From NCBI GenBank assembly GCA_963817025.1, contig CAWFML010000004.1, positions 248,001 to 312,000 of the forward strand: 64,000 nt of DNA, in the 5' to 3' direction. The notes beneath the pieces are model-generated. The model saw nothing but the letters and a program-made list of their open reading frames with translations, searched no databases and was not told the origin of the DNA. The first letter of the stretch is position 1, and the number at the start of each line of letters is the position of its first letter. The translations under genes were made by a program, and so were the position numbers. The stretch is from JACMLC01 sp963817025. Its GTDB lineage: Bacteria; Acidobacteriota; Blastocatellia; Pyrinomonadales; Pyrinomonadaceae. Positions 34,141 to 42,557 of this stretch are shown one piece after another.

Positions 34141-35160
34141 ATGCTGCGAGAAATTACAGGCAGGCTTTTGCAGACGGAGAATTATGCTCACAGGCGCGAG
34201 GCCGCAGCCGCCCTCCACGCCCTGTGTGCAGAGATGACCAGCGTCCATGACGAGACACAGAACCCTCTGGATGTAGAGGAAACGGCGCTCCCGGAAGGGA
34301 CGGCCCTCTCGCCCAGAGATGCTGCGCGGTGCGTGTTGGATTTCGCGCGGACGGCAGGCTTTCTCAAAGGCGTGCGCGCCGCCATCATCGAAGCGCAGCA
34401 CAGATTTCCAGATCAAACTTTGCATGTACTCTACGCCGGATGCGGGCCTTTCGCTCCGCTCATGATTCCTCTGACCACGGAGTTTAGGAGCGCGCAGGTT
34501 CAGTTCACATTGCTTGACATACACCAGCGGTCTCTGGACGCCGCGCGCAAGATTGTCGTAACGCTCGGCCTCACGGATTTTGTGCGGGACTACGTCCGCG
34601 CAGACGCTGTTTCTTATCAGCAGCCGCCGGAGTCTGCGCCGCACATAGTCGTGGCGGAGACGATGCAGAGAGCGCTGGCGAAAGAACCGCAGGTGGCCGT
34701 GACGTGTAACCTCGCTGCACAGCTAATCGAAAACGGCATCATGATACCGCAGAGAATCAGCCTCAGCGCCTGTCTCGCAAACCTGAACAAAGAGATTGTC
34801 TTTACAGAAGACGAGGCATCGCCTGAGACTAGGCGGCAAAGGATTTATCTGGGCGAAATATTCGAGCTGACGGCTGAAAGCTCTCGCCGCGTGCGGGATT
34901 GGCCCACTGCGGAAGAGATGGCAGGAGCACGCTCGTCGCCTGCGGTCAGGTTGCGCGTGCCGCAGCTTGACGACGAATCTTACAAGTTGATGATCCTGAC
35001 AGACATTACTGTCTTCGATAACATCGTCATCGGAGAGTACGATGCAGGGGTGACATATCCGGCAGTGCTCGACGACGTGGGCCGCATCGAGAGCGGCATG
35101 GAGTTGGAGTTTTACTATTTGACAGGCGAGCGTCCGGGATTGCGCTATAAGATTCTCTAA
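34141..35160 (+). CDS. PRMT-like SAM-dependent methyltransferase domain protein
   Basis: 339 aa. LHVLYAGCGPFAPLMIPL resembles SAM motif I, QFTLLDIHQRSLDAARKIV motif II, and APHIVVAETMQRAL takes the place of the double-E loop of protein arginine methyltransferases; a beta-rich C-terminus (IRDWPT... RLRVPQLDDESYKLMI) fits the barrel domain of that group. The N-terminal 90 residues are helical. Substrate and partner are unknown. Confidence 0.6.
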   Translation: MLREITGRLLQTENYAHRREAAAALHALCAEMTSVHDETQNPLDVEETALPEGTALSPRDAARCVLDFARTAGFLKGVRAAIIEAQHRFPDQTLHVLYAGCGPFAPLMIPLTTEFRSAQVQFTLLDIHQRSLDAARKIVVTLGLTDFVRDYVRADAVSYQQPPESAPHIVVAETMQRALAKEPQVAVTCNLAAQLIENGIMIPQRISLSACLANLNKEIVFTEDEASPETRRQRIYLGEIFELTAESSRRVRDWPTAEEMAGARSSPAVRLRVPQLDDESYKLMILTDITVFDNIVIGEYDAGVTYPAVLDDVGRIESGMELEFYYLTGERPGLRYKIL

Positions 35161-35162
35161 AG

Positions 35163-35225
35163 AATTAAAAATGTAAAATGCAAAAGAAGGGTTGTATTTC
35201 CCTTTTGCATCTTACATTTTTAATT
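35163..35225. repeat. Heptamer palindrome, AAAATGT family
   Basis: AATTAAAAATGTAAAATGC with its complement GCATCTTACATTTTTAATT in the right arm; arms are about 24 bases with one mismatch. It directly follows the stop of the methyltransferase-like gene. Same family as 18077-18179 and the core of 55360-55495. Confidence 0.95.
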
Positions 35226-35402
35226 TTGCATTCTAACTGCCCGGTTGATTTTCCGTGCTGCGATGTTAAGATACTTTTTCTTGCTTCGCTCGCGTGCCGC
35301 ACGCAGGCCGCACAAGAGCTGAAAACAATCCCCTTCATGAGTTGACCAAAGCGCGGCGCAAGGCTTGTCAGGCCGCGCGCTGCATTCGGATAAGGACAGA
35401 GT

Positions 35403-36401
35403 ATGGCAGGTGAAGAAAAAGTGCAGACGCAGGATGCGCCGTATGTGGTGGACTTGCTCGTCAGGCGAAACGACGAGATTCTCAATCTCTGGATTAAAGA
35501 CCGTCTTGAGTCCGGGGAATTTCGTGACGAATTGATTCCCAAAAAAGAGTTGCGACGCCAATCGCAGCAGGTCATAGAGATGCTGGTGCGCTCGATTAGA
35601 GAATCAAACGGCGCAGAGTTCGACTCGGCTGCATTTGACGAGATGCGCTCGTTTCTCAACGAGATTTCACGCACACGCGCTTTCAAAGGCTACACGCCGA
35701 TGGAAAACGCGACCTACATCCTGAGCCTGCGTAACACCTTGCTGGCGCTCCTTGCCGAAGAGCTAGAGGGCGATGCCGTCGCGCTGGTGCGCGAGATGGA
35801 CTACTTCACAAAGCTCCTGGACAAGATGGGCATCGTGATGGTCGAGAATTACATACGCTCGCGCGAAGAGATTATCCAGCAGCAGCGCATAGACATGATG
35901 GAATTGTCCACGCCGGTCATCAAAGTCTGGGACAAGATTTTGACGCTGCCGATTATCGGGACGCTCGATTCGCGCCGCGCGCAAATGATGATGGAGTCCC
36001 TCCTGCAAAAGATAGTCGAGACGGGTTCGACCATCGCCATCCTTGACATCACAGGCGTGCGGACGATGGACACGCTCGTCGCCAATCACTTGATTAAGAC
36101 AGTGACGGCGGCGCGATTGATGGGCGCGCGTTGCATCCTGACGGGCGTCTCTCCGGCAATCGCGCAGACGATGGTACAGCTCGGCATAGACCTGACGCAG
36201 ATAACGACACGCGCGCAGATGTCCGACGGCATCAAGCTCGCGCTCGAAATGCTTGGCCGCGTAGTGGTCTCTGCCAAAGCTCTCTCACAGATGTCAAGCA
36301 CGGCTCCGGGCGCAACGAAATCCTCTGCCGAGCAGATAACCGCCCGCTTCGCCGCGCAGGGAGCAAACATTGAGGAGAACGTAGCGCGTCAGAAGAAATA
36401 A
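35403..36401 (+). CDS. rsbR: RsbR-type stressosome scaffold (RsbRD N-domain plus STAS)
   Basis: 332 aa. Residues about 10-165 form a helical RsbRD-like N-domain (VDLLVRRNDEILNLWIKD, YILSLRNTLLALLAEE). Residues about 180-290 form the STAS domain, with ILDITGVRTMDTLVANHLIK and CILTGVSPAIAQTMVQLGIDL aligning to the two phosphorylatable Thr regions of B. subtilis RsbR. AAGGA precedes the ATG. It would form the stressosome core with the next gene product and be phosphorylated by RsbT. Confidence 0.9.
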   Translation: MAGEEKVQTQDAPYVVDLLVRRNDEILNLWIKDRLESGEFRDELIPKKELRRQSQQVIEMLVRSIRESNGAEFDSAAFDEMRSFLNEISRTRAFKGYTPMENATYILSLRNTLLALLAEELEGDAVALVREMDYFTKLLDKMGIVMVENYIRSREEIIQQQRIDMMELSTPVIKVWDKILTLPIIGTLDSRRAQMMMESLLQKIVETGSTIAILDITGVRTMDTLVANHLIKTVTAARLMGARCILTGVSPAIAQTMVQLGIDLTQITTRAQMSDGIKLALEMLGRVVVSAKALSQMSSTAPGATKSSAEQITARFAAQGANIEENVARQKK

Positions 36402-36494
36402 GAGAGTCCAAAGTTGACGAGGACACAGCCGGACGGTCGTGGCTGGCTTTTCAACTTCAAGCTCTGATACGTCGCTGCCTGTAGGAGCAAGCTG

Positions 36495-36932
36495 ATGAAC
36501 AGTTACCAACGCATTCCCATTCTGAAAGTTGGCCGCGTGCTGATCGTGCCGATTCAGTTCGACATGGACGATCAGACGGTGATGCACTTGCAGGAGAGGA
36601 TTCTGTCTGAGCTTGAGCGCACGGGTGCGCGCGGCGTCCTGATAGACATCTCTCTCTTGGAGATGGTTGATTCTTTTATTGGCCGCGTCCTTTCCGACAT
36701 CGCGGCGATGGCGCGGATTATGGATGCGCGCACGGTTGTCGTCGGCATGCAGCCCGCCGTCGCCATTACGCTCGTCGAGTTGGGACTTGAATTGAAAGGC
36801 GTTGATACTGTCTTGAATGTAGAAGAAGGCATTAAGCTTCTGCGCGGCGAGCTTGACATGGGCGCAGACGAGGACGAAGACAGCCTTTACAGGGAGACGC
36901 TGGCGATTGCAGAGCATATCAATCGCACTTGA
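36495..36932 (+). CDS. rsbS: RsbS-type STAS protein
   Basis: 145 aa, one STAS domain. LIDISLLEMVDSFIGRVLSDIAAMARIMDA contains the conserved Ser of VDSF that RsbT phosphorylates, followed by VVVGMQPAVAITLVELGLEL. TAGGAG lies 8 nt before the ATG. Its end overlaps the start of rsbT, indicating coupling. Confidence 0.92.
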   Translation: MNSYQRIPILKVGRVLIVPIQFDMDDQTVMHLQERILSELERTGARGVLIDISLLEMVDSFIGRVLSDIAAMARIMDARTVVVGMQPAVAITLVELGLELKGVDTVLNVEEGIKLLRGELDMGADEDEDSLYRETLAIAEHINRT

Positions 36933-37305
36933 GCACGAACACGACGTTGCCATCGCACGCAACGCGGTGCGCGATTTGGCTGCCGCCATCGGATTTCGCA
37001 TCATTGACCAGACACGCCTTGCCACGGTCGCTTCAGAGCTGGCGCGCAATGTCGTCAAATACGGCGTGCGCGGGCGATTAATCGCGCAGCCGACTTTTGA
37101 ACCGGACGGGCGCGACGGACTCAGACTCATTTTTGAAGACACAGGGCCGGGCATCCCCAATATCGAACATGCTATGCGCGACGGATTCTCGACCGGGCGA
37201 GGATTGGGCAAAGGCTTGCCCGGCTCGAAACGTCTGGTACACGAATTCAAGATCGAATCCGAGGTCGGGCGCGGGACGCGCGTGACGGTAGTAAGATGGC
37301 TCTAA
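36907..37305 (+). CDS. rsbT: RsbT-type serine kinase (GHKL ATPase)
   Basis: 132 aa from a TTG at 36907 (AGGGAGA upstream), overlapping the rsbS end by 26 bases; an ATG at 36853 in the same frame would overlap more and lacks a ribosome site. The N-box ELARNVVKYG, G1 FEDTGPGIPN and G2 GLGKGLPGSKRLVHEF are intact. It phosphorylates RsbR and RsbS and, when released, activates a downstream phosphatase. Confidence 0.88.
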   Translation: MQSISIALEHEHDVAIARNAVRDLAAAIGFRIIDQTRLATVASELARNVVKYGVRGRLIAQPTFEPDGRDGLRLIFEDTGPGIPNIEHAMRDGFSTGRGLGKGLPGSKRLVHEFKIESEVGRGTRVTVVRWL

Positions 37306-37307
37306 AG

Positions 37308-37387
37308 GCAGATGCCGGATGTCAGATGGCAGATGCCAGTAAAATCTTAAAAACTGAAATCTGACATCCGGCATCCGGCATCTGATT
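37308..37387. repeat. Heptamer palindrome, GGCAGAT/GCCGGAT family
   Basis: The left arm consists of heptamers GGCAGAT, GCCGGAT, GTCAGAT, GGCAGAT; the right arm is its near complement (CTGACATCCGGCATCCGGC). It fills the spacer between rsbT and the next gene, stopping about 5 nt before that start codon. Confidence 0.92.
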
Positions 37388-37392
37388 TTTCA

Positions 37393-38436
37393 ATGCGCGA
37401 AATTCGTTCCATAGAGATTACTGATGAAGCACAGGTCGGCGCGGCGCGGCGTGCCGTGCACGAGTATGCCAGCGAACTCGGTTTCACCGAGACCGAGCTG
37501 GCGGAAATTGACATCGTCGTGCAGGAGATGGGCACTAACGCCGTCAGCTATGCGAAGGAGAGCGGGTGGCTGCACTTCACCACCACGCCCGGCGCGGCGG
37601 CGGGGCTTGAGCTTTTTTACTGGGACAAAGGGCCGGGCATTTATAATCTTGACCGCGCCATCCGCGACGGAGTTTCCACGAACGGCAGTCTCGGCGCAGG
37701 ACTCGGCGCGATTCGCCGCCTGACGGACGAGTTTGATGTCTATTCGACAGTGCGTACTACTTCGAGGCTCACGCAGCGGCGCACCTCTCACGGCACTGCG
37801 CTCCTGGCACGCAAGTGGCTGGCGCGTCCGGCAGAGCAGGCTGAGCGCGTGGCCGACGATTTCTTGCAGCGCATAGGGGTTTGGAGTCGCCCGCATTACA
37901 AAGAGACCGTCAACGGCGATGCTTATTTCATCAAATCGCGCGGCGAGCGCACGCTGCTCGCAGTGATAGACGGGCTGGGGCATGGGCCGGGAGCGAAGGA
38001 CGCTGCGGATGTGGCTGTGGATTCGCTGGAAGAATGGATGGGCGAGAATGTTGACGAAGTAGTGCTGGCTGTGCATGATGCACTGCGCGCCACGCGCGGC
38101 GCGGTGATGGGCGCGGCGATGATAGACCGCGCACAGGGGTTTGTGCATTATGCGGGGGTCGGCAACATCTCCGTTCGCGCTTTCGAGACGCCGCAACGTT
38201 TTCATCCGATTCCGACCAACGGCACGCTCGGCGCGCGGCTCGGCAAGATTCGCGTCTGGTCAGAGCGATGGGCGGAAGGCGCGACCATTACCTTAGCCAG
38301 CGACGGCTTGAGCGAGGCGTGGGATATTGGCTCTTACCCGGAACTCCTCAGGCGCAGCCCGCAGCTTCTGGCAGGCGTACTGATGCGCGACTACGGGCGC
38401 ATGGCCGATGACGCGACCGTGCTCGTCGCACGATAA
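37393..38436 (+). CDS. RsbT-like ATPase fused to PP2C/SpoIIE phosphatase (RsbX-like)
   Basis: 347 aa. Residues 1-135 are a GHKL ATPase: VVQEMGTNAVSYAKE (N-box), YWDKGPGIYNLDRAI and SLGAGLGAIRRLTDEF. Residues about 160-347 are a compact PP2C domain with the metal motifs DAYFIKSRGERTLLAVIDGLGHGPGA and TLASDGLSEA, ending MADDATVLVAR. In other modules these are separate proteins; here one polypeptide could bind the stressosome and reset it by dephosphorylating the STAS proteins. No SD precedes the ATG. Confidence 0.88.
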   Translation: MREIRSIEITDEAQVGAARRAVHEYASELGFTETELAEIDIVVQEMGTNAVSYAKESGWLHFTTTPGAAAGLELFYWDKGPGIYNLDRAIRDGVSTNGSLGAGLGAIRRLTDEFDVYSTVRTTSRLTQRRTSHGTALLARKWLARPAEQAERVADDFLQRIGVWSRPHYKETVNGDAYFIKSRGERTLLAVIDGLGHGPGAKDAADVAVDSLEEWMGENVDEVVLAVHDALRATRGAVMGAAMIDRAQGFVHYAGVGNISVRAFETPQRFHPIPTNGTLGARLGKIRVWSERWAEGATITLASDGLSEAWDIGSYPELLRRSPQLLAGVLMRDYGRMADDATVLVAR

Positions 38437-38520
38437 AGCAGTGACAAATGGCGAGTGACGAGTGACAGATAAAATGCTCTTGTCTTTAACTTGCCACCCG
38501 TCACTCGTCACTTGTCACTT
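38436..38520. repeat. Palindromic heptamer array, GTGACGA family, abutting a start codon
   Basis: Left arm GCGAGTGACGAGTGACAG, right arm CCGTCACTCGTCACTTGTCAC and on; units recur every 7 bases. The right arm ends exactly at the ATG (38521) of the histidine-kinase gene, leaving no room for a usual ribosome site. Confidence 0.92.
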
Positions 38521-39858
38521 ATGAAAGACATCACCTCAACAAGACTCGGAGAGATTTATGTACGGCGCGAGGCCGACATTATCAAGGTGCGCGACCGCGT
38601 GCGGCGGCTGGCGCGCGAGATGAGCTTTGACCAGACGACCCAGATAAAAATCACGACCGCCGTTTCAGAAATCACGCGCAACATTTACGAGTATGCGGGC
38701 GCGGGAGCAATCTCGCTGGCCGTGGCGGAACGCGGCGAAGATGTGGGCTTGCGCGTCACTGCGCGCGATGACGGGCCGGGCATTGACGAAGCCACCTTGC
38801 GCTCAATCCTGCGCGGCAGCTATCGCTCCGCTTCGGGCATGGGCGTCGGGCTTTCCGGGACGCGCAAGCTGATGGACGAGTTTGATATTCAGACCGCCCC
38901 GCAGCAGGGCACGCGCGTGGTCGTCATCAAGTGGTTGCCGCGCCCGCTGGCCGGAAAGGTCAGAGCGCGGATGGAGGAATTGCGCGGGTTTCTCGGCGAC
39001 GATTTGAACGACCCGATGGTCGCGGAGATTCAGCGACAGAACCGCGACCTCGTAGCCATCCTGGGCGAGCTTGAAGAGAAGCGCGAAGAGCTTGAACAGG
39101 TTAACGTCCGGCTACAGGATAACAACCGCGAACTCAACGAAGCCAACGCCAAATTGCGCGAGCTGGCCGAGATGAAGGAAGAGTTTCTGGCCCTCACGAC
39201 GCATGACCTGCGCTCGCCCCTGACGGTCATCAGCGGCGTCATCAACTTTTTCACTTCAGGCCGTCTGGGCGAACTCTCGCCGGAGCAGAAGAACATGGTC
39301 TCGATGATGGAGCGCAACACGCAGAGCCTCATCGAGCTGGTCAACGATCTGCTCGATGCTTCAAAGCTCGAATCGGGCACGATGCGGCTTGATACCGCTG
39401 CGATAGATTTGCACGGCGTCGTTAACGAGCTGCGCGAAACGATGGAGCCGCTCGCCAGAGAGAAAGGTCTCTCGCTCGAAGAGAGCTTGCCGCACGATTT
39501 GCCGCCCATCGAAGCAGACCGCGCCAAGTTGCGCCGCATCCTCGTCAACCTGCTCTCGAACGCCGTCAAGTTTACGAATCGCGGCGGCCTTGTCGAAGTC
39601 AAAGCAGAGCAGAGGGATGGACAGATGTTTATCTCGGTCTCGGACACAGGCGTCGGCATCGCTCCCGAAGATGTGGCGCGGCTGTTTGATAAATACGAGC
39701 AGGCGCGCAGCCGCGCGACACGCGGCGAGAAAGGCACTGGCCTCGGCCTGTACATCACGCGCCAGCTTGTCGAATTGCATGGCAGCAAAATCAGCGTCGT
39801 CTCGGAACTCGGGCGCGGCTCGACCTTCTCTTTCTCGCTGCCCGTCGCACGCCCATAA
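38521..39858 (+). CDS. Histidine kinase with an N-terminal RsbT-like ATPase domain
   Basis: 445 aa from the ATG at 38521. Residues about 1-140 form an RsbT-like GHKL ATPase (VSEITRNIYEYA, DDGPGIDEATL, GMGVGLSGTRKLMDEF). A coiled coil (about 165-220, ELEEKREELEQVNVRLQDNN) leads to a HisKA domain with phospho-acceptor in ALTTHDLRSPL, and a second ATPase with N-box NLLSNAVKF, DTGVGIAPEDV and GTGLGLYITRQL. There is no membrane segment. The stressosome ATPase domain replaces a conventional sensor, so kinase output may read the state of the Rsb proteins. Confidence 0.88.
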   Translation: MKDITSTRLGEIYVRREADIIKVRDRVRRLAREMSFDQTTQIKITTAVSEITRNIYEYAGAGAISLAVAERGEDVGLRVTARDDGPGIDEATLRSILRGSYRSASGMGVGLSGTRKLMDEFDIQTAPQQGTRVVVIKWLPRPLAGKVRARMEELRGFLGDDLNDPMVAEIQRQNRDLVAILGELEEKREELEQVNVRLQDNNRELNEANAKLRELAEMKEEFLALTTHDLRSPLTVISGVINFFTSGRLGELSPEQKNMVSMMERNTQSLIELVNDLLDASKLESGTMRLDTAAIDLHGVVNELRETMEPLAREKGLSLEESLPHDLPPIEADRAKLRRILVNLLSNAVKFTNRGGLVEVKAEQRDGQMFISVSDTGVGIAPEDVARLFDKYEQARSRATRGEKGTGLGLYITRQLVELHGSKISVVSELGRGSTFSFSLPVARP

Positions 39859-39881
39859 AAACTTTCCCGGAGGAATAAAAG

Positions 39882-40517
39882 ATGAAGCGGACTCTGATAA
39901 ATTTTCTTTCAAGCACATTATTGCTCGCCATGTTATGCACCGCCGCCGCGACCGTCTCAGCGCAACAGAGCAGTCCAACGCTTTCCCCCTCGCAGCCGAC
40001 CGGCAAGGTTGCTGAAATCGAAAGTTACGTCAAAGAGTTGGATCAATTCATCAAGGCCAATGAAAACACTACGCGCAGATTCGCAGATGTCTCTGATGGC
40101 ACGCAGAACGGGCAGGCACAGTGGCGTGAGTTTAAGAACGAACAGGAGCGTGAGGGCGCGGATACCGGCGACAATCTTAATGAGAATGCCTATGTGTGGA
40201 CGCGAGACGGGAAGCTCATCGGGGCCAACTTTCTCTTTCAAAGTCCTTCGCGCGACTGGGCGCATTATGTCATGTACTACTTTCGCAGCGACGGCACCCT
40301 CGCCAAATCCGATTCGACCCTCAACACTTTCTACGGCGACATCACGGTCATCCGGCAGGACTATTACAGCTCGAAAGGCATCCTGCTGAAAGGCACGACC
40401 CACTGCAAAGACCTTAAGACGCAGAAGTCCAAGCCCTGCGGCCAGTATCAGGAACAGCCCATCCCGTCTTACAAAAACGTCAGCCAGCTTCCTTTTCGCA
40501 GTCTGCTGAAAAAGTGA
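39882..40517 (+). CDS. Exported protein of unknown function
   Basis: 211 aa with GGAGG 9 nt before the ATG and a signal peptide to about residue 27 (LLAMLCTAAATVSAQ). The mature part has helices, then a beta-rich segment (YVWTRDGKLIGANFLFQSPSRDW, YYFRSDGTLAKSDSTLNTFYGD). Family not recognised. It ends 11 nt before the WD40 gene and is probably cotranscribed with it. Confidence 0.7.
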   Translation: MKRTLINFLSSTLLLAMLCTAAATVSAQQSSPTLSPSQPTGKVAEIESYVKELDQFIKANENTTRRFADVSDGTQNGQAQWREFKNEQEREGADTGDNLNENAYVWTRDGKLIGANFLFQSPSRDWAHYVMYYFRSDGTLAKSDSTLNTFYGDITVIRQDYYSSKGILLKGTTHCKDLKTQKSKPCGQYQEQPIPSYKNVSQLPFRSLLKK

Positions 40518-40528
40518 GGATGAAATAG

Positions 40529-42538
40529 TTGAATTTCCAAACGCGAAATCATGTCCGCCATGCAGCGCGATTGATGGGCCTCAGTCTCATCCTCCTGACC
40601 GGCTTGGTCGCGGCGCAGCAGACGCCTTCTCGCAGAGAATTGAATTTCCAGCCAGAGCATCGCGTTATCGCGCACGGCAACGAATTCAACGCCGTCGCCT
40701 TAAGCGCAGACGAGCGTAGATTGTTCATCGGCACGGAGAAAGGCGAGGTCATTGTCTGGAACATCCCGGAGCAGCGCGTCGAGCGCAAGCTCAATCACGG
40801 CAAGCCCGTGCATCAGGTCGTCGCCCTTGCGGATTCCAGATACATCGTCGCGTCCGGTGAAGAGCATCTAGGCGACAACGTGACGACTACTGTACGCAAG
40901 TGGAATGTTGAGACTTCTGCTTTCGAGGAGTTGCAGGGAATGGAGGCCGTTCCCTTTGTCACAGCCCTGACGGTGGCGCGGGCCGCAGGACTCGTCGCTG
41001 CCGCCGGGATGGATGGAAGAATTGTCGTCTGGGAGGCTCAAAGCAAAAAGATTGTCGCGCATTGGGAACTGAAACAAGTTCCGCTGACCCTTGCTCTGAC
41101 AGAGCGAAAAGTTTACGTCTCAACCGCAACCCCGCAGAGCCTCAAGAATGACGATTTCCCCGGCGAAAGCAGGCTGGTCGAGCTGGATGTTGCCAATCCG
41201 CTGAAAGCTCCTGCGGATTTCATTAAATCCCCCGGGCGGGTCTGGACGGGACTGTCTGTCTCTCCCGATCAAAAGATGATTGCCGCCGTCAGTTATGCGG
41301 GACGCGAAAGCGTAATTTTGCTTGATGTCGCCAAACGAGCTGAAGTGGCGAGCTTTAATACAGAGGCGTGCGTCTGGATAAATGACGGGCAGCTTTTAAT
41401 CTTTGACGGGCTGGACCCGGCAGGGATTGTTCAGATTGCGGCAGACGGCAGCGCGCGAATGGCGCAGAAGTTTGAATATAAAGATTGGCTGGATATCAAG
41501 GGAGGCAGGCCGTTTAATTTGAGCGGGCTGGCGGCGTCCAAAGACGGCAGCCGCGCATGGTCTGTTTACAGAAAAGGCGCGGGCTTGTTTGAGTGGGATT
41601 TGAAAGCGAAGAAAGCAGGGCGGCTGATAGAAGAGCCGAGCGGGGCTTATGCGCTGTCAGTGCTTCCGCAGCAGGGGCTGGTGCTGACGGGCGGGCTTGA
41701 CGGCTTTGTGCGCCTCTGGAATTTCGCAGACCTGTCCTTGCGCCGCGAGTGGCGCATCGCGGACGCAGATTCTTTCGTGACCGACGCAGAGTTGTTGCCC
41801 GACGGGCGACGCGCTGTCGTGGCAACCACGCCCAAGAACTGGCAGGAGGAAAGAGTCAAGTCTGCGACCGCCATCACGCTCGTCAACCTCGAAACGGGCG
41901 AGCAGAAAAAAGTTCTGACAGTTAACCAGACGCCCGTCAAGGTTACGCTCATAGGCAGCGACGTGCTCTATAACTCCGCAGATCGCCTGACGCTGGTTTC
42001 GCCTGAGACCGGAGCGAAAAAGCTTGAGTTTGTCACTGACGGAGCGGTTGGCCGCTATGGCGTTTCGGCCAACCAGCGTTGGCTGGCCGTGGTTAGCGGC
42101 ACCGGCTCGCTGCAAATTTTCGACACTTCAACTGGCCGCCGCGCCGTCTCGTACTCAGCGGAAAAAGCTGTCTCCGATAACAGTTGGTGGCGGCCCATCG
42201 CCGTCAGCAATGACGGGCGTTACGTTTACACTATCGGTGGTGAAGGAAACGCGGCCCGTTGGGATGCGACGACGAAGCAGTTTACAAAGCTCGTGCTGCA
42301 AAAACTGCGCGAGTCGCATTCGCGGGTTGACTTTATGACGCTGGCGGAGAACGACGCGTTTCTGGTGGCAGCGGGCAATCACGGCGATGTCGGCATCTTC
42401 GACGCGCTCAATGGCGAGCTTGTCTCTTACGGTCAGTTTCCCGCAGCCGCCGCCTATGTCGAGAAAGTCTGGCTGAGCGGCATGAAGATGATTCTCACGA
42501 CCGACACGGGCGTGCTGTATAGCGGCGCACTCAAATAA
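40529..42538 (+). CDS. Exported WD40-like beta-propeller protein
   Basis: 669 aa from a TTG with GAGG about 9 nt upstream. A short basic region and hydrophobic stretch (MGLSLILLTGLVAAQ) act as signal. The rest is a series of WD-like blades (FIGTEKGEVIVWNIPEQ, VAAAGMDGRIVVWEAQS, LTGGLDGFVRLWNFAD, VAAGNHGDVGIFDALN). Probably a periplasmic scaffold; no enzyme motif is seen. Confidence 0.82.
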   Translation: MNFQTRNHVRHAARLMGLSLILLTGLVAAQQTPSRRELNFQPEHRVIAHGNEFNAVALSADERRLFIGTEKGEVIVWNIPEQRVERKLNHGKPVHQVVALADSRYIVASGEEHLGDNVTTTVRKWNVETSAFEELQGMEAVPFVTALTVARAAGLVAAAGMDGRIVVWEAQSKKIVAHWELKQVPLTLALTERKVYVSTATPQSLKNDDFPGESRLVELDVANPLKAPADFIKSPGRVWTGLSVSPDQKMIAAVSYAGRESVILLDVAKRAEVASFNTEACVWINDGQLLIFDGLDPAGIVQIAADGSARMAQKFEYKDWLDIKGGRPFNLSGLAASKDGSRAWSVYRKGAGLFEWDLKAKKAGRLIEEPSGAYALSVLPQQGLVLTGGLDGFVRLWNFADLSLRREWRIADADSFVTDAELLPDGRRAVVATTPKNWQEERVKSATAITLVNLETGEQKKVLTVNQTPVKVTLIGSDVLYNSADRLTLVSPETGAKKLEFVTDGAVGRYGVSANQRWLAVVSGTGSLQIFDTSTGRRAVSYSAEKAVSDNSWWRPIAVSNDGRYVYTIGGEGNAARWDATTKQFTKLVLQKLRESHSRVDFMTLAENDAFLVAAGNHGDVGIFDALNGELVSYGQFPAAAAYVEKVWLSGMKMILTTDTGVLYSGALK

Positions 42539-42557
42539 CGCACACGCGAAATAATCT

